Below, one piece after another: positions 7,178 through 13,528 of a DNA stretch of 13,540 nucleotides. Within the stretch, counting starts at the first letter, position 1, and every line of letters begins with the position of its first letter. Source of the stretch: CAYMJK01 sp043101635 (lineage in GTDB: Bacteria; Planctomycetota; Phycisphaerae; Phycisphaerales; UBA1924); the NCBI GenBank assembly GCA_043101635.1, contig JBICIE010000055.1, forward strand, positions 1 to 13,540. Reading direction: 5' to 3'. The notes beneath the pieces were generated by a model. That model was not told the origin of the DNA. It made no database searches and saw only the letters and a list, made by a program, of their open reading frames with translations. The position numbers and the translations under genes were made by a program.

Positions 7178-8002
7178 ATGCGGGGATCGAGACACCGGCG
7201 AGCAGCCTGCCTTTGCGCGGCCCTGGCAGGGGTCGCTCCGGCGGCGGCGGATGATTACCTGTGGGCCGCCGCATCCGGGCTGCTGCCGGATGCGGCCGAC
7301 TGCCGCATGACGCTGGTCGACTCCAGCGAGCCAGAGGATCCGTCGCTCGGCGCGGGACTGCTGACGATCAGCAACGACGACGATCCGGAACTGATGTACT
7401 ACATCATGCAGGGCCGGGCGCTCGAGGTCCCGGCCCGGTCCGAGGTCACGGTGCGGATGCGATACGTCTCCGGCGTCTCCGCCACCGAGCTGCGGACGAG
7501 CGCCGTGATCGGGATCACCACCGAGCCGAATGTCGGCATGGCGCTGTTCGTCGGTGAGGGCGAGATTTTCGTGGTCGATGGCTCGGCCCAGCGGGCCGGC
7601 AGCGCCGCGGCGGCAACCAGCGACGCCGTGCACGAGTACACCATCGTCATCGATGGAACGGCGCCGGGAGATTCCTACACCATCTTCCAGGATGGCGCCG
7701 CGCTGATCACCGCACGACTGGCGACGAGCCCCGGCACGTTCGGGTCGGTCACGCGGGTCTTCTTCGGCGATGGAACGCTGCTGGCCCGCGGCGTCAGCGA
7801 GTGGGAGAGCGTCTCGCACAACCTGGCGCGCGAGTTCTATCCCGACTGTGATGGCAACGGCGTACTCGACTTCTTCGACTTCCTGTGCTTCCAGAACGCC
7901 TTCGCCACTGGCGACCCCTACGCCGACTGCGACGCAACGGGAACGCTGGATTTCTTCGACTTCCTCTGCTTCCAGAACGAGTTCGCGACCGGCTGCCCGT
8001 AG
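7178..8002 (+). CDS. Secreted LamG/concanavalin-like protein with C-terminal GC-type dockerin
   Basis: Predicted exported protein of 274 aa, specific role unknown. A signal peptide ends AAA|DD (residue 24). The following ~190 residues (VTVRMRYVSG, VGMALFVGEGEIFVVDGS, HEYTIVIDGT...YTIFQDGAALITARL, RVFFGDGT) read like a LamG/concanavalin-type jelly roll, a fold that often binds sugars; moderate confidence. About 219-274 are two dockerin loops, DCDGNGVLDFFD and DCDATGTLDFFD. Their calcium position 5 is Asn and Thr instead of Ser. The entry sequence is FYPDC, so the first of the six Cys conserved in the three neighbours is missing. GGAGGAG at 7167-7173 lies 4 nt before the ATG. It is the last gene of the dockerin run and converges on the amidotransferase gene. 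Confidence 0.85.
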   Translation: MRGSRHRRAACLCAALAGVAPAAADDYLWAAASGLLPDAADCRMTLVDSSEPEDPSLGAGLLTISNDDDPELMYYIMQGRALEVPARSEVTVRMRYVSGVSATELRTSAVIGITTEPNVGMALFVGEGEIFVVDGSAQRAGSAAAATSDAVHEYTIVIDGTAPGDSYTIFQDGAALITARLATSPGTFGSVTRVFFGDGTLLARGVSEWESVSHNLAREFYPDCDGNGVLDFFDFLCFQNAFATGDPYADCDATGTLDFFDFLCFQNEFATGCP

Positions 8003-8003
8003 G

Positions 8004-8038
8004 AGAAAGCGAAGAGCGAAGAGCGCAAAGCACACATG
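8004..8038 (+). repeat. Five-unit heptamer tract after the LamG-like gene
   Basis: Five consecutive 7-mers: AGAAAGC, GAAGAGC, GAAGAGC, GCAAAGC, ACACATG. The tract starts one base after the TAG stop. It has the same length, phase and final CATG as the tract after pyrE at 12513-12547. Confidence 0.65.
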
Positions 8039-8043
8039 TGAGC

Positions 8044-8071
8044 AGAGCCCTCGGCGCCTGCCGGGGGCTCT
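8044..8071. terminator. Convergent terminator hairpin between the LamG-like and amidotransferase genes
   Basis: A 12-bp stem (AGAGCCCTCGGC at 8044-8055 with 8060-8071, one G-U pair) has a GCCT loop. It resembles the hairpins after the two previous dockerin genes and can serve both converging genes. Confidence 0.65.
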
Positions 8072-8093
8072 CTGCGCCGGTGTGGCAGCATCG

Positions 8094-8822
8094 CTACGCC
8101 GACAGCAGCCGCGCGAACGGGAAGGCGTAGGTCGCGATGTTCACGCACAGCCGGTCGGCCGTACGCGCAAACAGCGGATAGTGGGCGTCGAGCTGGCGCT
8201 TCAGCTCATCCGGCGTCAGCTTCGCCCGCGCCAGCGTCCCGGCGTACTTCGCCGCGTAGGCCTCGATCGTCGCCCGGTCGCACTCGAAGTGATACTGGAA
8301 GCCATAGCTGCGCAGCCCGCACTTGAACGCCTGGGCGCGGCACTGGGCTGAACTGGCCAGCAGCGTGGTATCCGGCGGCAACTGGCTGACGTGCTGCTCG
8401 TGTGCCTGGAACTGACGGCTGGTCCAGGCGATCCCGGCCAGCATCGTCTCGACCTGCCCGGTGGTGTTGATGCTGACCGGGCACATGCCCCACTCCGGCC
8501 CATCCATCGGCTCGACCTTGCCGCCGAGGGCGGCCGCGAGCATCTGGGCCCCCAGACACACTCCAATGACCGGCAGCCGGCGCTCGTGGGCCTCCTTCAG
8601 CAGGGCCATCTCCGGCGCCATCCACGCCGGCGGCTCGGTGACGTTGAAGTCGCCGCCGAGGCTCACCACGCCGTGGACGTTGTCCAGGTCGGGCGGGATG
8701 GCGCCGGGGCCATCGCGGTCCGGCCGGCGGATGTCGAGGCGGAACCCGTGATCGCGGAGTGTGGCGCCGAGCCGGCCGGGCCCCTCCAGATCACCGTGCT
8801 GGAAGACGATTAACGTGGCCAT
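8094..8822 (-). CDS. Class I glutamine amidotransferase (GMP-synthase-like GATase1)
   Basis: A cytoplasmic protein of 242 aa with the GATase class I hydrolase fold, which splits glutamine to release ammonia or acts on related gamma-glutamyl substrates. The nucleophile elbow is GVCLGAQML with Cys89, and the rest of the triad is His178 and Glu180 in FQYHFE. The segments HEQHVSQLPPDTTLLASS and CRAQAFKCG match the GMP-synthase-like stand-alone subgroup. No synthetase domain or partner gene is next to it, so its substrate is open. The ATG at 8822 starts MATLIVFQH, a normal first strand. No ribosome-binding site precedes it, and a TACTAT box lies only about 10 nt upstream, so a leaderless or very short-leader transcript is possible. 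Its C-terminal ~40 residues after the domain are not diagnostic. Confidence 0.85.
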   Translation of the reverse strand: MATLIVFQHGDLEGPGRLGATLRDHGFRLDIRRPDRDGPGAIPPDLDNVHGVVSLGGDFNVTEPPAWMAPEMALLKEAHERRLPVIGVCLGAQMLAAALGGKVEPMDGPEWGMCPVSINTTGQVETMLAGIAWTSRQFQAHEQHVSQLPPDTTLLASSAQCRAQAFKCGLRSYGFQYHFECDRATIEAYAAKYAGTLARAKLTPDELKRQLDAHYPLFARTADRLCVNIATYAFPFARLLSA

Positions 8823-8909
8823 GGGGCCGATAGTAGCCCCGAGGGCCTCCGGCGCCGGCTTCTGCTAGGCTTCTGACGAGTCCCGATCACCCCCCCGCGA
8901 GGAGTTCCC

Positions 8910-10412
8910 ATGCGCGCACGTCTGTCCTTCCTGCTCTCTCTGGCGCTGACGGCCATCCTCGTCACCCCCGCCGCGGCACAGGACATCCGCCAGTCAGTGG
9001 TCAAGATCTTCACCACCAGCCGCCAGCCGGATATCACCCGGCCCTGGTCCAAGAGCCGCCCGGAAGAGGCCACCGGCACCGGCGTCGTGATCGAGGGCAA
9101 CCGCATCCTCACCAACGCCCACGTGGTCAACTACGCCAGCCGCATCCTCGTCCAGCCCTACCAGTCCGGCGAGCGGTACGAAGCCGAGGTCATCGCCCGC
9201 ACCGAGTGTATTGACCTGGCGATCCTGAGCCTGGAGGATGAGTCGTTCTTCGACAAGTACCCCGCGGCGACCTTCGCCGACGAACTGCCGCGGGTCGGCT
9301 CGACGGCCAGCGCCTACGGCTACCCGATCGGCGGGGACGAGCTCTCCATCACCGAGGGCATCGTCAGCCGCATCGAGTACACCCAGTACAACTTCGAGTC
9401 GCACGGCCTGCGCATCCAGGTCGACACGCCGCTGAACCCGGGCAACTCCGGCGGGCCGGCGACGGTGGACGACCGCGTGATCGGGCTGGTCTTCAGCGGC
9501 ATCGACGAGGCCGACAACATCGGCTACCTGATCCCCACCAGCGAGATCCACGCCTTCCTGGAGGCCGCCGAGCGCAACGCCGCCAGCGGGGCGCCCAGCG
9601 GCGCCTACCGCGGCCGCCCGTTCCTCATGGATCTGTTCCAGAACCTGGAGAACCCGGCTCTGCGCGAGAAGCTCGGGCTGGAGGACATGGAGGGCGACAC
9701 CACCGGCGTGATGGTGCTCGATCCCTGGGACGAGCCGGACTATCCGCTCAAGCAGTGGGACGTCGTCACCGCCATCGGCGGCGTCGACATCGACAACACC
9801 GGCATGATCCAGGAGAAGGGCCTGCGCCTGTACTTCGAGCACCTGTGCAGCAAGTTCGAGGCGGACGGACAGGTACCGCTCTCGATCATCCGCGATGGCG
9901 AACGCCTGGAAGTCGCCGCGCCGGTGACGGCAAAGCGGCCGCGCATCTTCAACTACCTGGAGATCAACAACGATTACCCGAGCTACTTCATCTTCGGGCC
10001 GGTGGTCTTCACGCCGGTGTACGGCGAGCACGTCAACTGGCTGGGCAGCTTCCTGGCGCCGCGCGGCAGCCCGATCGCGCTGCGGGCCGGCGACAAGCCG
10101 GACTTCGAGGACCAGGGCTTCGTGGTCGTGCCCAGCCCGCTGTTCCCGCACCGCATGACCAAGGGCTACGACATGGCGCCGTTCCCGACGCTGAAGACGG
10201 TCAACGGCGTCGAGATCAGGAACATGCGCCACCTGGTCGAGACGCTGCGGGGCATCGAAGATGACTACGTCGTCTTCGAGTGGTACGACCGCGGGGCCGA
10301 CGCTCTCGTCTTCAAGCGCGACGAGGCCATCGAAGCCACCGAGGAGATCCTCGATGACAACGGCATCCGCCGCCAGATGTCCGAGGACCTGGAGGGGATC
10401 TGGGAGGAGTAG
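8910..10412 (+). CDS. Exported Deg/HtrA-type serine protease with PDZ domains (family S1C)
   Basis: A 500-aa trypsin-fold protease that would degrade or process misfolded envelope proteins. The signal peptide ends AAA|QD (residue 23). The triad is His71 (LTNAHVV), Asp102 (CIDLAIL) and Ser180 (PGNSGGP). A PDZ domain at roughly 262-330 (QWDVVTAIGGVDIDN) is followed by a region with YFIFGPVVFTPVYGEHVNWL and a second PDZ-like unit (about 420-470, LKTVNGVEIRNMRHL). The FGPVVFTP middle segment recalls the large Deg9/plant-Deg-like branch more than classical DegP, which also explains the length. GAGGAG at 8899-8904 supports the ATG at 8910. It is divergent from the amidotransferase gene with an 87-nt gap, and I see no TTGAC-type promoter there. 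Confidence 0.93.
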   Translation: MRARLSFLLSLALTAILVTPAAAQDIRQSVVKIFTTSRQPDITRPWSKSRPEEATGTGVVIEGNRILTNAHVVNYASRILVQPYQSGERYEAEVIARTECIDLAILSLEDESFFDKYPAATFADELPRVGSTASAYGYPIGGDELSITEGIVSRIEYTQYNFESHGLRIQVDTPLNPGNSGGPATVDDRVIGLVFSGIDEADNIGYLIPTSEIHAFLEAAERNAASGAPSGAYRGRPFLMDLFQNLENPALREKLGLEDMEGDTTGVMVLDPWDEPDYPLKQWDVVTAIGGVDIDNTGMIQEKGLRLYFEHLCSKFEADGQVPLSIIRDGERLEVAAPVTAKRPRIFNYLEINNDYPSYFIFGPVVFTPVYGEHVNWLGSFLAPRGSPIALRAGDKPDFEDQGFVVVPSPLFPHRMTKGYDMAPFPTLKTVNGVEIRNMRHLVETLRGIEDDYVVFEWYDRGADALVFKRDEAIEATEEILDDNGIRRQMSEDLEGIWEE

Positions 10413-10422
10413 GGCCTGGGGG

Positions 10423-10464
10423 GCGGAGCGAAGAGAGATCAGAGAATAGAGAACGGAGAACAGA
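10423..10464 (+). repeat. Six-unit purine-rich heptamer tract after the protease gene
   Basis: Six consecutive 7-mers: GCGGAGC, GAAGAGA, GATCAGA, GAATAGA, GAACGGA, GAACAGA. The G/A-rich run continues less regularly to about 10478. It begins 10 nt after the stop and belongs with the tracts at 8004, 10647 and 12513. Confidence 0.6.
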
Positions 10465-10522
10465 ACGGAGGAGAGCGATGCGGAGCGCTGCTGGCAACCG
10501 ACTCCGTCGAGACCGAAACTCT

Positions 10523-10587
10523 CCAGCCCGAAGGGCTGGCCGACAATAGCCGGGAGTGGAGCGAGCGCAGCGAGCGACACCCCCGGG
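10523..10587. repeat. REP/MITE-like palindromic element
   Basis: A 7-bp hairpin (CCAGCCC, GAA loop, GGGCTGG; 10523-10539) is followed by GACAATAG. A second imperfect hairpin then has CCGGGAGTG (10550-10558) facing CACCCCCGG (10578-10586), with one mismatch. Its loop holds two GCGAGCG copies. This hairpin-spacer-hairpin plan resembles interspersed palindromic repeats I remember from planctomycete genomes. A copy-number search is needed to prove it is mobile. Confidence 0.5.
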
Positions 10588-10608
10588 AGCAGGAGCCCCC
10601 ACTCCCCC

Positions 10609-10644
10609 CGACCCTGTAAGGGTCGTCGAAGCGCGGATCCGCGC
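10609..10644. repeat. Two further palindromes before the amidohydrolase gene
   Basis: CGACCCT (10609-10615), a GTA loop and AGGGTCG (10619-10625) form a perfect 7-bp hairpin. The 14-bp perfect palindrome GCGCGGATCCGCGC follows at 10631-10644. No T-run follows, so they are not classical terminators. Confidence 0.55.
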
Positions 10645-10646
10645 AA

Positions 10647-10667
10647 GATCAGAGAACAGAGAGCAAC
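10647..10667 (+). repeat. Three-unit heptamer tract just before the amidohydrolase start
   Basis: GATCAGA, GAACAGA, GAGCAAC. The first unit also occurs in the tract at 10423-10464, so the palindrome cluster is framed by related heptamer runs. The GAGAG in this tract is the only ribosome-binding-like sequence for the GTG at 10671. Confidence 0.5.
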
Positions 10668-10670
10668 CCC

Positions 10671-11897
10671 GTGAGCGCACAAACGGCGACCAGCACGAGT
10701 CTCGCACAGCGGATCGCAGACGACATCAGCTACCTGACCGACCTGCGCCACGACCTGCACGCGGCGCCGGAACTCTCCTACCAGGAGCGCACGACCTCCG
10801 CCCGCATCGTGCGCGAACTGGAAGCTGCCGGGATAGCCTACAAGTCCGGCCTCGCCCGCGGCACGGGCGTCATCGCCCACCTGCCGGCCACCGACCCCGC
10901 CGGCGCGTCGCGCAAGGCCATCGCCTTGCGGGCCGACACCGACGCCCTGCCCATCACCGAGGCCACCGGCAAGCCCTACGCCTCAAAGAACGAGGGCGTG
11001 ATGCACGCCTGCGGCCATGATGGCCACACCACCATCCTGCTCGGCGCTGCGCGCGCACTGGCCAAAGTCCAGCGCCCGCGCCCGGTGACGCTGCTGTTCC
11101 AGCCCGCCGAGGAAGGCGGCGCCGGCGGCGCGGCCATGTGCGAAGATGGCGCCCTCGACGGTGAGGCGGGGGGGTCGCTCGGGCCGCCGGTGGAGTCGAT
11201 CTTCGGGCTCCACGGCTGGCCGCGGATGACCCTCGGCCACGTCGGCACGCGCCCCGGCCCGCTGCTGGCGGCGACCGATGACTTCACGGTGACCATCCGC
11301 GGCGCCGGCGGCCACGCCGCCCAGCCCAACCTCGCCCGAGACCCGATCGTCGCGGCCGCCCACGTGATCGCGGCGCTGCAGACGATCGCCAGCCGCGCAG
11401 TGGCCCCGACCGACGCGGTCGTCTGCACCGTGGCCCGCATGAGCGCCGGCACGGCCAACAACATCATCCCGGAGACGGCCGAACTGGAAGGCACGGTGCG
11501 CACGCTCACCGCGCCCACGCGCGCCCTCGCCCGCCAGCGCTTCTACGAGATCGTCGAACTGGCGGCGCGGGCCCACGGCTGCGAGGCCGCCATCGACTGG
11601 CAGGACGGCTACCCGGTCACGCGCAACGACGCGGCCCTGACGCAGCGATTCTTCGAGATCGCGCGCAGCGCCCTGGGCGACACGCGCGTCGAGCTTGTTG
11701 CCGAGCCGACCATGGGCGGCGAGGACTTCAGCTACTACGGCGAGCGGATTCCCGCCTGTTTCTTCTTCCTCGGCGTCGTACCCGACGGCCAGGACCCCTT
11801 GACCCACCCGCAACTGCACCAGCCCGACTACGACTTCAACGACGACGCCCTCGCAACCGGCGTCGAACTGATGTGCCGCCTGGCGCTGGAGGCCTGA
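10671..11897 (+). CDS. M20D family amidohydrolase (HipO / N-acyl amino acid deacylase type)
   Basis: A cytoplasmic dinuclear-metal hydrolase of 408 aa that removes acyl groups from N-acyl amino acids or related amides. Substrates in this family include hippurate, N-acetyl-diaminopimelate and indole-acetyl conjugates, and sequence alone does not choose. Typical motifs are all present: LRHDLHAAPELSYQE (25-39), RADTDALPI (87-95), MHACGHDGH with metal ligands Cys114 and His116, PAEEGG with Glu147/Glu148, GLHGWP with His181, the dimerisation-domain GAGGHAAQP (211-219), and LHQPDYDFND with His383. Length is normal for the family. The start is GTG at 10671 with only a weak GAGAG site, and no better start exists because the conserved N-terminal motif follows at once. 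The SUKH gene starts 3 nt after its stop. Confidence 0.92.
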   Translation: MSAQTATSTSLAQRIADDISYLTDLRHDLHAAPELSYQERTTSARIVRELEAAGIAYKSGLARGTGVIAHLPATDPAGASRKAIALRADTDALPITEATGKPYASKNEGVMHACGHDGHTTILLGAARALAKVQRPRPVTLLFQPAEEGGAGGAAMCEDGALDGEAGGSLGPPVESIFGLHGWPRMTLGHVGTRPGPLLAATDDFTVTIRGAGGHAAQPNLARDPIVAAAHVIAALQTIASRAVAPTDAVVCTVARMSAGTANNIIPETAELEGTVRTLTAPTRALARQRFYEIVELAARAHGCEAAIDWQDGYPVTRNDAALTQRFFEIARSALGDTRVELVAEPTMGGEDFSYYGERIPACFFFLGVVPDGQDPLTHPQLHQPDYDFNDDALATGVELMCRLALEA

Positions 11898-11900
11898 ACC

Positions 11901-12458
11901 GTGTGGCCGTTCAAGAAGCGCACAGAGCAGTCTGAGCCCGCGCCGGCGCGGAACGCCGACTCGGAGATTGCCCGCTTCCTCGAGTCCTGGCGGTCGCGCC
12001 GACTGAAGGCGGAGGATGGCGGGCTGCTGGAACTCACGCTTCCTTCCCCAACCGACGAGCAGTCGCTCGGCGAGTGGGAGCAGAGTCGCGCTGTGAGCAT
12101 GCCCCGCGAGCTTCGGGACATGCTCGCCTACGCCAACCCACCGGGACTCTTCGGGCTCGAGTTGCTCGCGCTTGACAGCATCGATGAGTACGGCGATCTG
12201 ATCCCGTTCCATGACTGGGGCAACGGCGATTTCGACTGCATCGGCCGCGATGGCGCGGTCGTGTTCACCAACCACAGCCCCGATGTGCAGGTCGAGATTG
12301 CGCCCACGCTGCTGGAGTGGCTGCAGCGAGTCGTCGGCGAAATCGAGCAGACAGGCGCGCTGCGGCATCCCGGCGACTACCGCGACCGGCCCGAGCCCGG
12401 CGTCTACGCGCACGTACTCACTGCCCTCGAAGGCGTTGACTGCGAGTTGAATCGCTGA
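11901..12458 (+). CDS. SMI1/KNR4 (SUKH) family protein
   Basis: A 185-aa cytoplasmic protein with no signal peptide. The core matches the SUKH fold: SMPRELRDMLAYANPPGLFG, then IPFHDWGNGDFDCIGRDGAVVF, then APTLLEWLQRVV. Members bind other proteins, and many are immunity proteins against polymorphic or contact-dependent toxins. No toxin is visible here, so an immunity role is only a possibility. The start is GTG at 11901. GGAGG at 11888-11892 lies inside the end of the amidohydrolase gene, so the two are probably translated from one message. The first ~20 residues (KKRTEQSEPAPAR) are a charged, low-complexity leader outside the domain. Confidence 0.8.
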   Translation: MWPFKKRTEQSEPAPARNADSEIARFLESWRSRRLKAEDGGLLELTLPSPTDEQSLGEWEQSRAVSMPRELRDMLAYANPPGLFGLELLALDSIDEYGDLIPFHDWGNGDFDCIGRDGAVVFTNHSPDVQVEIAPTLLEWLQRVVGEIEQTGALRHPGDYRDRPEPGVYAHVLTALEGVDCELNR

Positions 12459-12460
12459 GC

Positions 12461-12502
12461 GCGAGCGGTCGCCGGGCAGGTGACAGCCGGTCGATCGCTC
12501 GC
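12461..12502. terminator. Convergent hairpin between the SUKH gene and pyrE
   Basis: An 11-bp stem (GCGAGCGGTCG at 12461-12471 with 12492-12502, one G-U pair) extends past one bulged T by CCGG/CCGG (12472-12475 and 12487-12490), closing an 11-nt loop. It starts 2 nt after the SUKH stop. No strong T-run follows on either strand. Confidence 0.5.
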
Positions 12503-12512
12503 TCCCACTCCT

Positions 12513-12547
12513 CATGTTCGCTTTTCGTTGTTCGCTTTTCGCTTTCC
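12513..12547 (-). repeat. Five-unit heptamer tract after pyrE
   Basis: Read on the minus strand directly after the TAG stop: GGAAAGC, GAAAAGC, GAACAAC, GAAAAGC, GAACATG. It is exactly 35 nt, unit-for-unit alignable with the tract after the LamG-like gene. Confidence 0.65.
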
Positions 12548-13114
12548 CTACTCCCCCACCCCCAGATCCGTCTTCGTCAGCAGCGCCTCGAACCGCACCC
12601 CCGCCGCCTCGACGTTGGCCTGCGCCCCCTCCTCGCGGTCGATCGCCGTGATCACCGCGATCGGCTGGGCGCCCGCCTCGCGCAGACCGGCCACCGCCTC
12701 CACCGCCTGCCCGCCGGTCGTGCTGACATCCTCCACGAAGATCAGCCGGTCTCCCGGCTCCAGCCGCCCCTCGTACAGCTTCGCCGTGCCGTAGTCCTTC
12801 TTCTGATTGCGCACGAACACGCACGGCAGGCCGGTCTTCAGACTCGCCGCCGTCACCAGCGGGATGCCGCCGAGTTCGGCCCCCGCCAGCCGCTGCACCG
12901 GCCCAAGCTCGCCGACCAGCCGCTCGATCCGCTCGGCCAGCAGGTCCGCCACCGGGCCCAGCAGTTCCGGGCGCGTGCTGAACAGGTACTTGTCGAGGTA
13001 GTAGCTGCTGGTGCGCCCTGAGCGCAGCGTGAAGTGCCCGCGCAGCAGGCAGGCCTCGGCAATGCGCCGGGCGAGGTCGGCGTGGGACAGCGCGGAACGG
13101 TCTGCGGCAGGCAT
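12548..13114 (-). CDS. pyrE: Orotate phosphoribosyltransferase
   Basis: A cytoplasmic enzyme of 188 aa that joins orotate to PRPP to make orotidine 5'-phosphate in de novo pyrimidine synthesis. FTLRSGRTSSYYLDK (28-42) is the orotate-side N-terminal motif, AGAELGGIPL (78-87) follows, and LIFVEDVSTTGGQAVEAV holds the PRPP-binding loop with Glu128/Asp129. The mobile catalytic loop is KKDYGTAKLYEG (about 105-116), which has Tyr108 where many bacterial enzymes have His in K-x-H-G. The ATG at 13114 has AGGAG 5 nt upstream. Length is within the family's usual range. It is not clustered with other pyr genes here and points away from the gene at 13316. Confidence 0.92.
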   Translation of the reverse strand: MPAADRSALSHADLARRIAEACLLRGHFTLRSGRTSSYYLDKYLFSTRPELLGPVADLLAERIERLVGELGPVQRLAGAELGGIPLVTAASLKTGLPCVFVRNQKKDYGTAKLYEGRLEPGDRLIFVEDVSTTGGQAVEAVAGLREAGAQPIAVITAIDREEGAQANVEAAGVRFEALLTKTDLGVGE

Positions 13115-13162
13115 GGCGGCTCCTGATTCGCCCGGGCGCCGGGCTTATCAGACCTTAGGTTG

Positions 13163-13218
13163 AATGCCGACCGAAGGCGCCAGAGAGCCCCCGCCGGCGC
13201 ATCCGGACCTGCAAGAGG
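13163..13218 (+). other. Degenerate copy of the dockerin-gene leader
   Basis: AATGCCGAC, GGCGCCAG and GGxCCTGCAAGAGG occur here in the same order as AATGCCGAC, GGCGCCAG and GGTACCTGCAAAGAGG at 6235-6282, the leader of the small dockerin gene. An extra ~11 nt lies between the second and third blocks. No TTGAC box lies upstream and no dockerin gene follows. Confidence 0.45.
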
Positions 13219-13262
13219 CGCCGCGCCTGCGTGGAGGTGGCGGCTGCGCCGAGCCTGTCGGA

Positions 13263-13268
13263 TATAGT
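13263..13268 (+). promoter_or_regulatory. Possible -10 box of the truncated exported gene
   Basis: TATAGT matches the -10 consensus at 5 of 6 and lies 47 nt before the ATG at 13316. No good -35 box sits 16-18 bp upstream, so the call rests on one hexamer. Confidence 0.3.
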
Positions 13269-13315
13269 GTCAGCCCGCGGGGTCGCCCGGCGGGAGAGCA
13301 GATGGAGGGTCGTTC

Positions 13316-13528
13316 ATGCGCGCTGTACGAGAGAGGGCTCTGATCGGGATCTGGACGGCGGTCACCTGCGCCGCCGCCGCGGCACAGCCGATCCTGCCGC
13401 CGCCGGAGGATCAGCCCCCGCGCCAGAATCAGCCCGTCCGCCCCCAGCAGGCCCAGCCGCAGCAGCAGCAGGGCCAGGGGGCCCCGGAGTTCAACCCCGA
13501 CCCGGGCGACAGCTTCGTGCTGGTCAAG
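13316..13528 (+). CDS. N-terminal part of an exported Pro/Gln-rich protein, cut by the contig end
   Basis: 71 codons are visible. A signal peptide (MRAVRERALIGIWTAVTC...) ends AAA|QP at residue 23. A Pro/Gln-rich, presumably unstructured stretch follows (about 24-57, with QPQQQQGQG), then PEFNPDPGDSFVLVK. GGAGGG at 13304-13309 supports the ATG. No domain is recognisable because the gene is truncated. The four codons that would follow (Arg-Ser-Glu-Glu) come from bases identical to the Illumina adapter, so I leave them out. It may be a membrane- or wall-spanning protein with a flexible linker, but that is only inference. Confidence 0.7.

Noticed and set aside
8994..10880. 628-aa minus-strand open frame
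   Set aside because: Antisense to the complete Deg/HtrA gene with intact catalytic triad. Low-complexity composition.
10983..12824. 613-aa minus-strand open frame
   Set aside because: It runs antisense through the amidohydrolase and SUKH genes and into pyrE in the wrong frame. No motifs.
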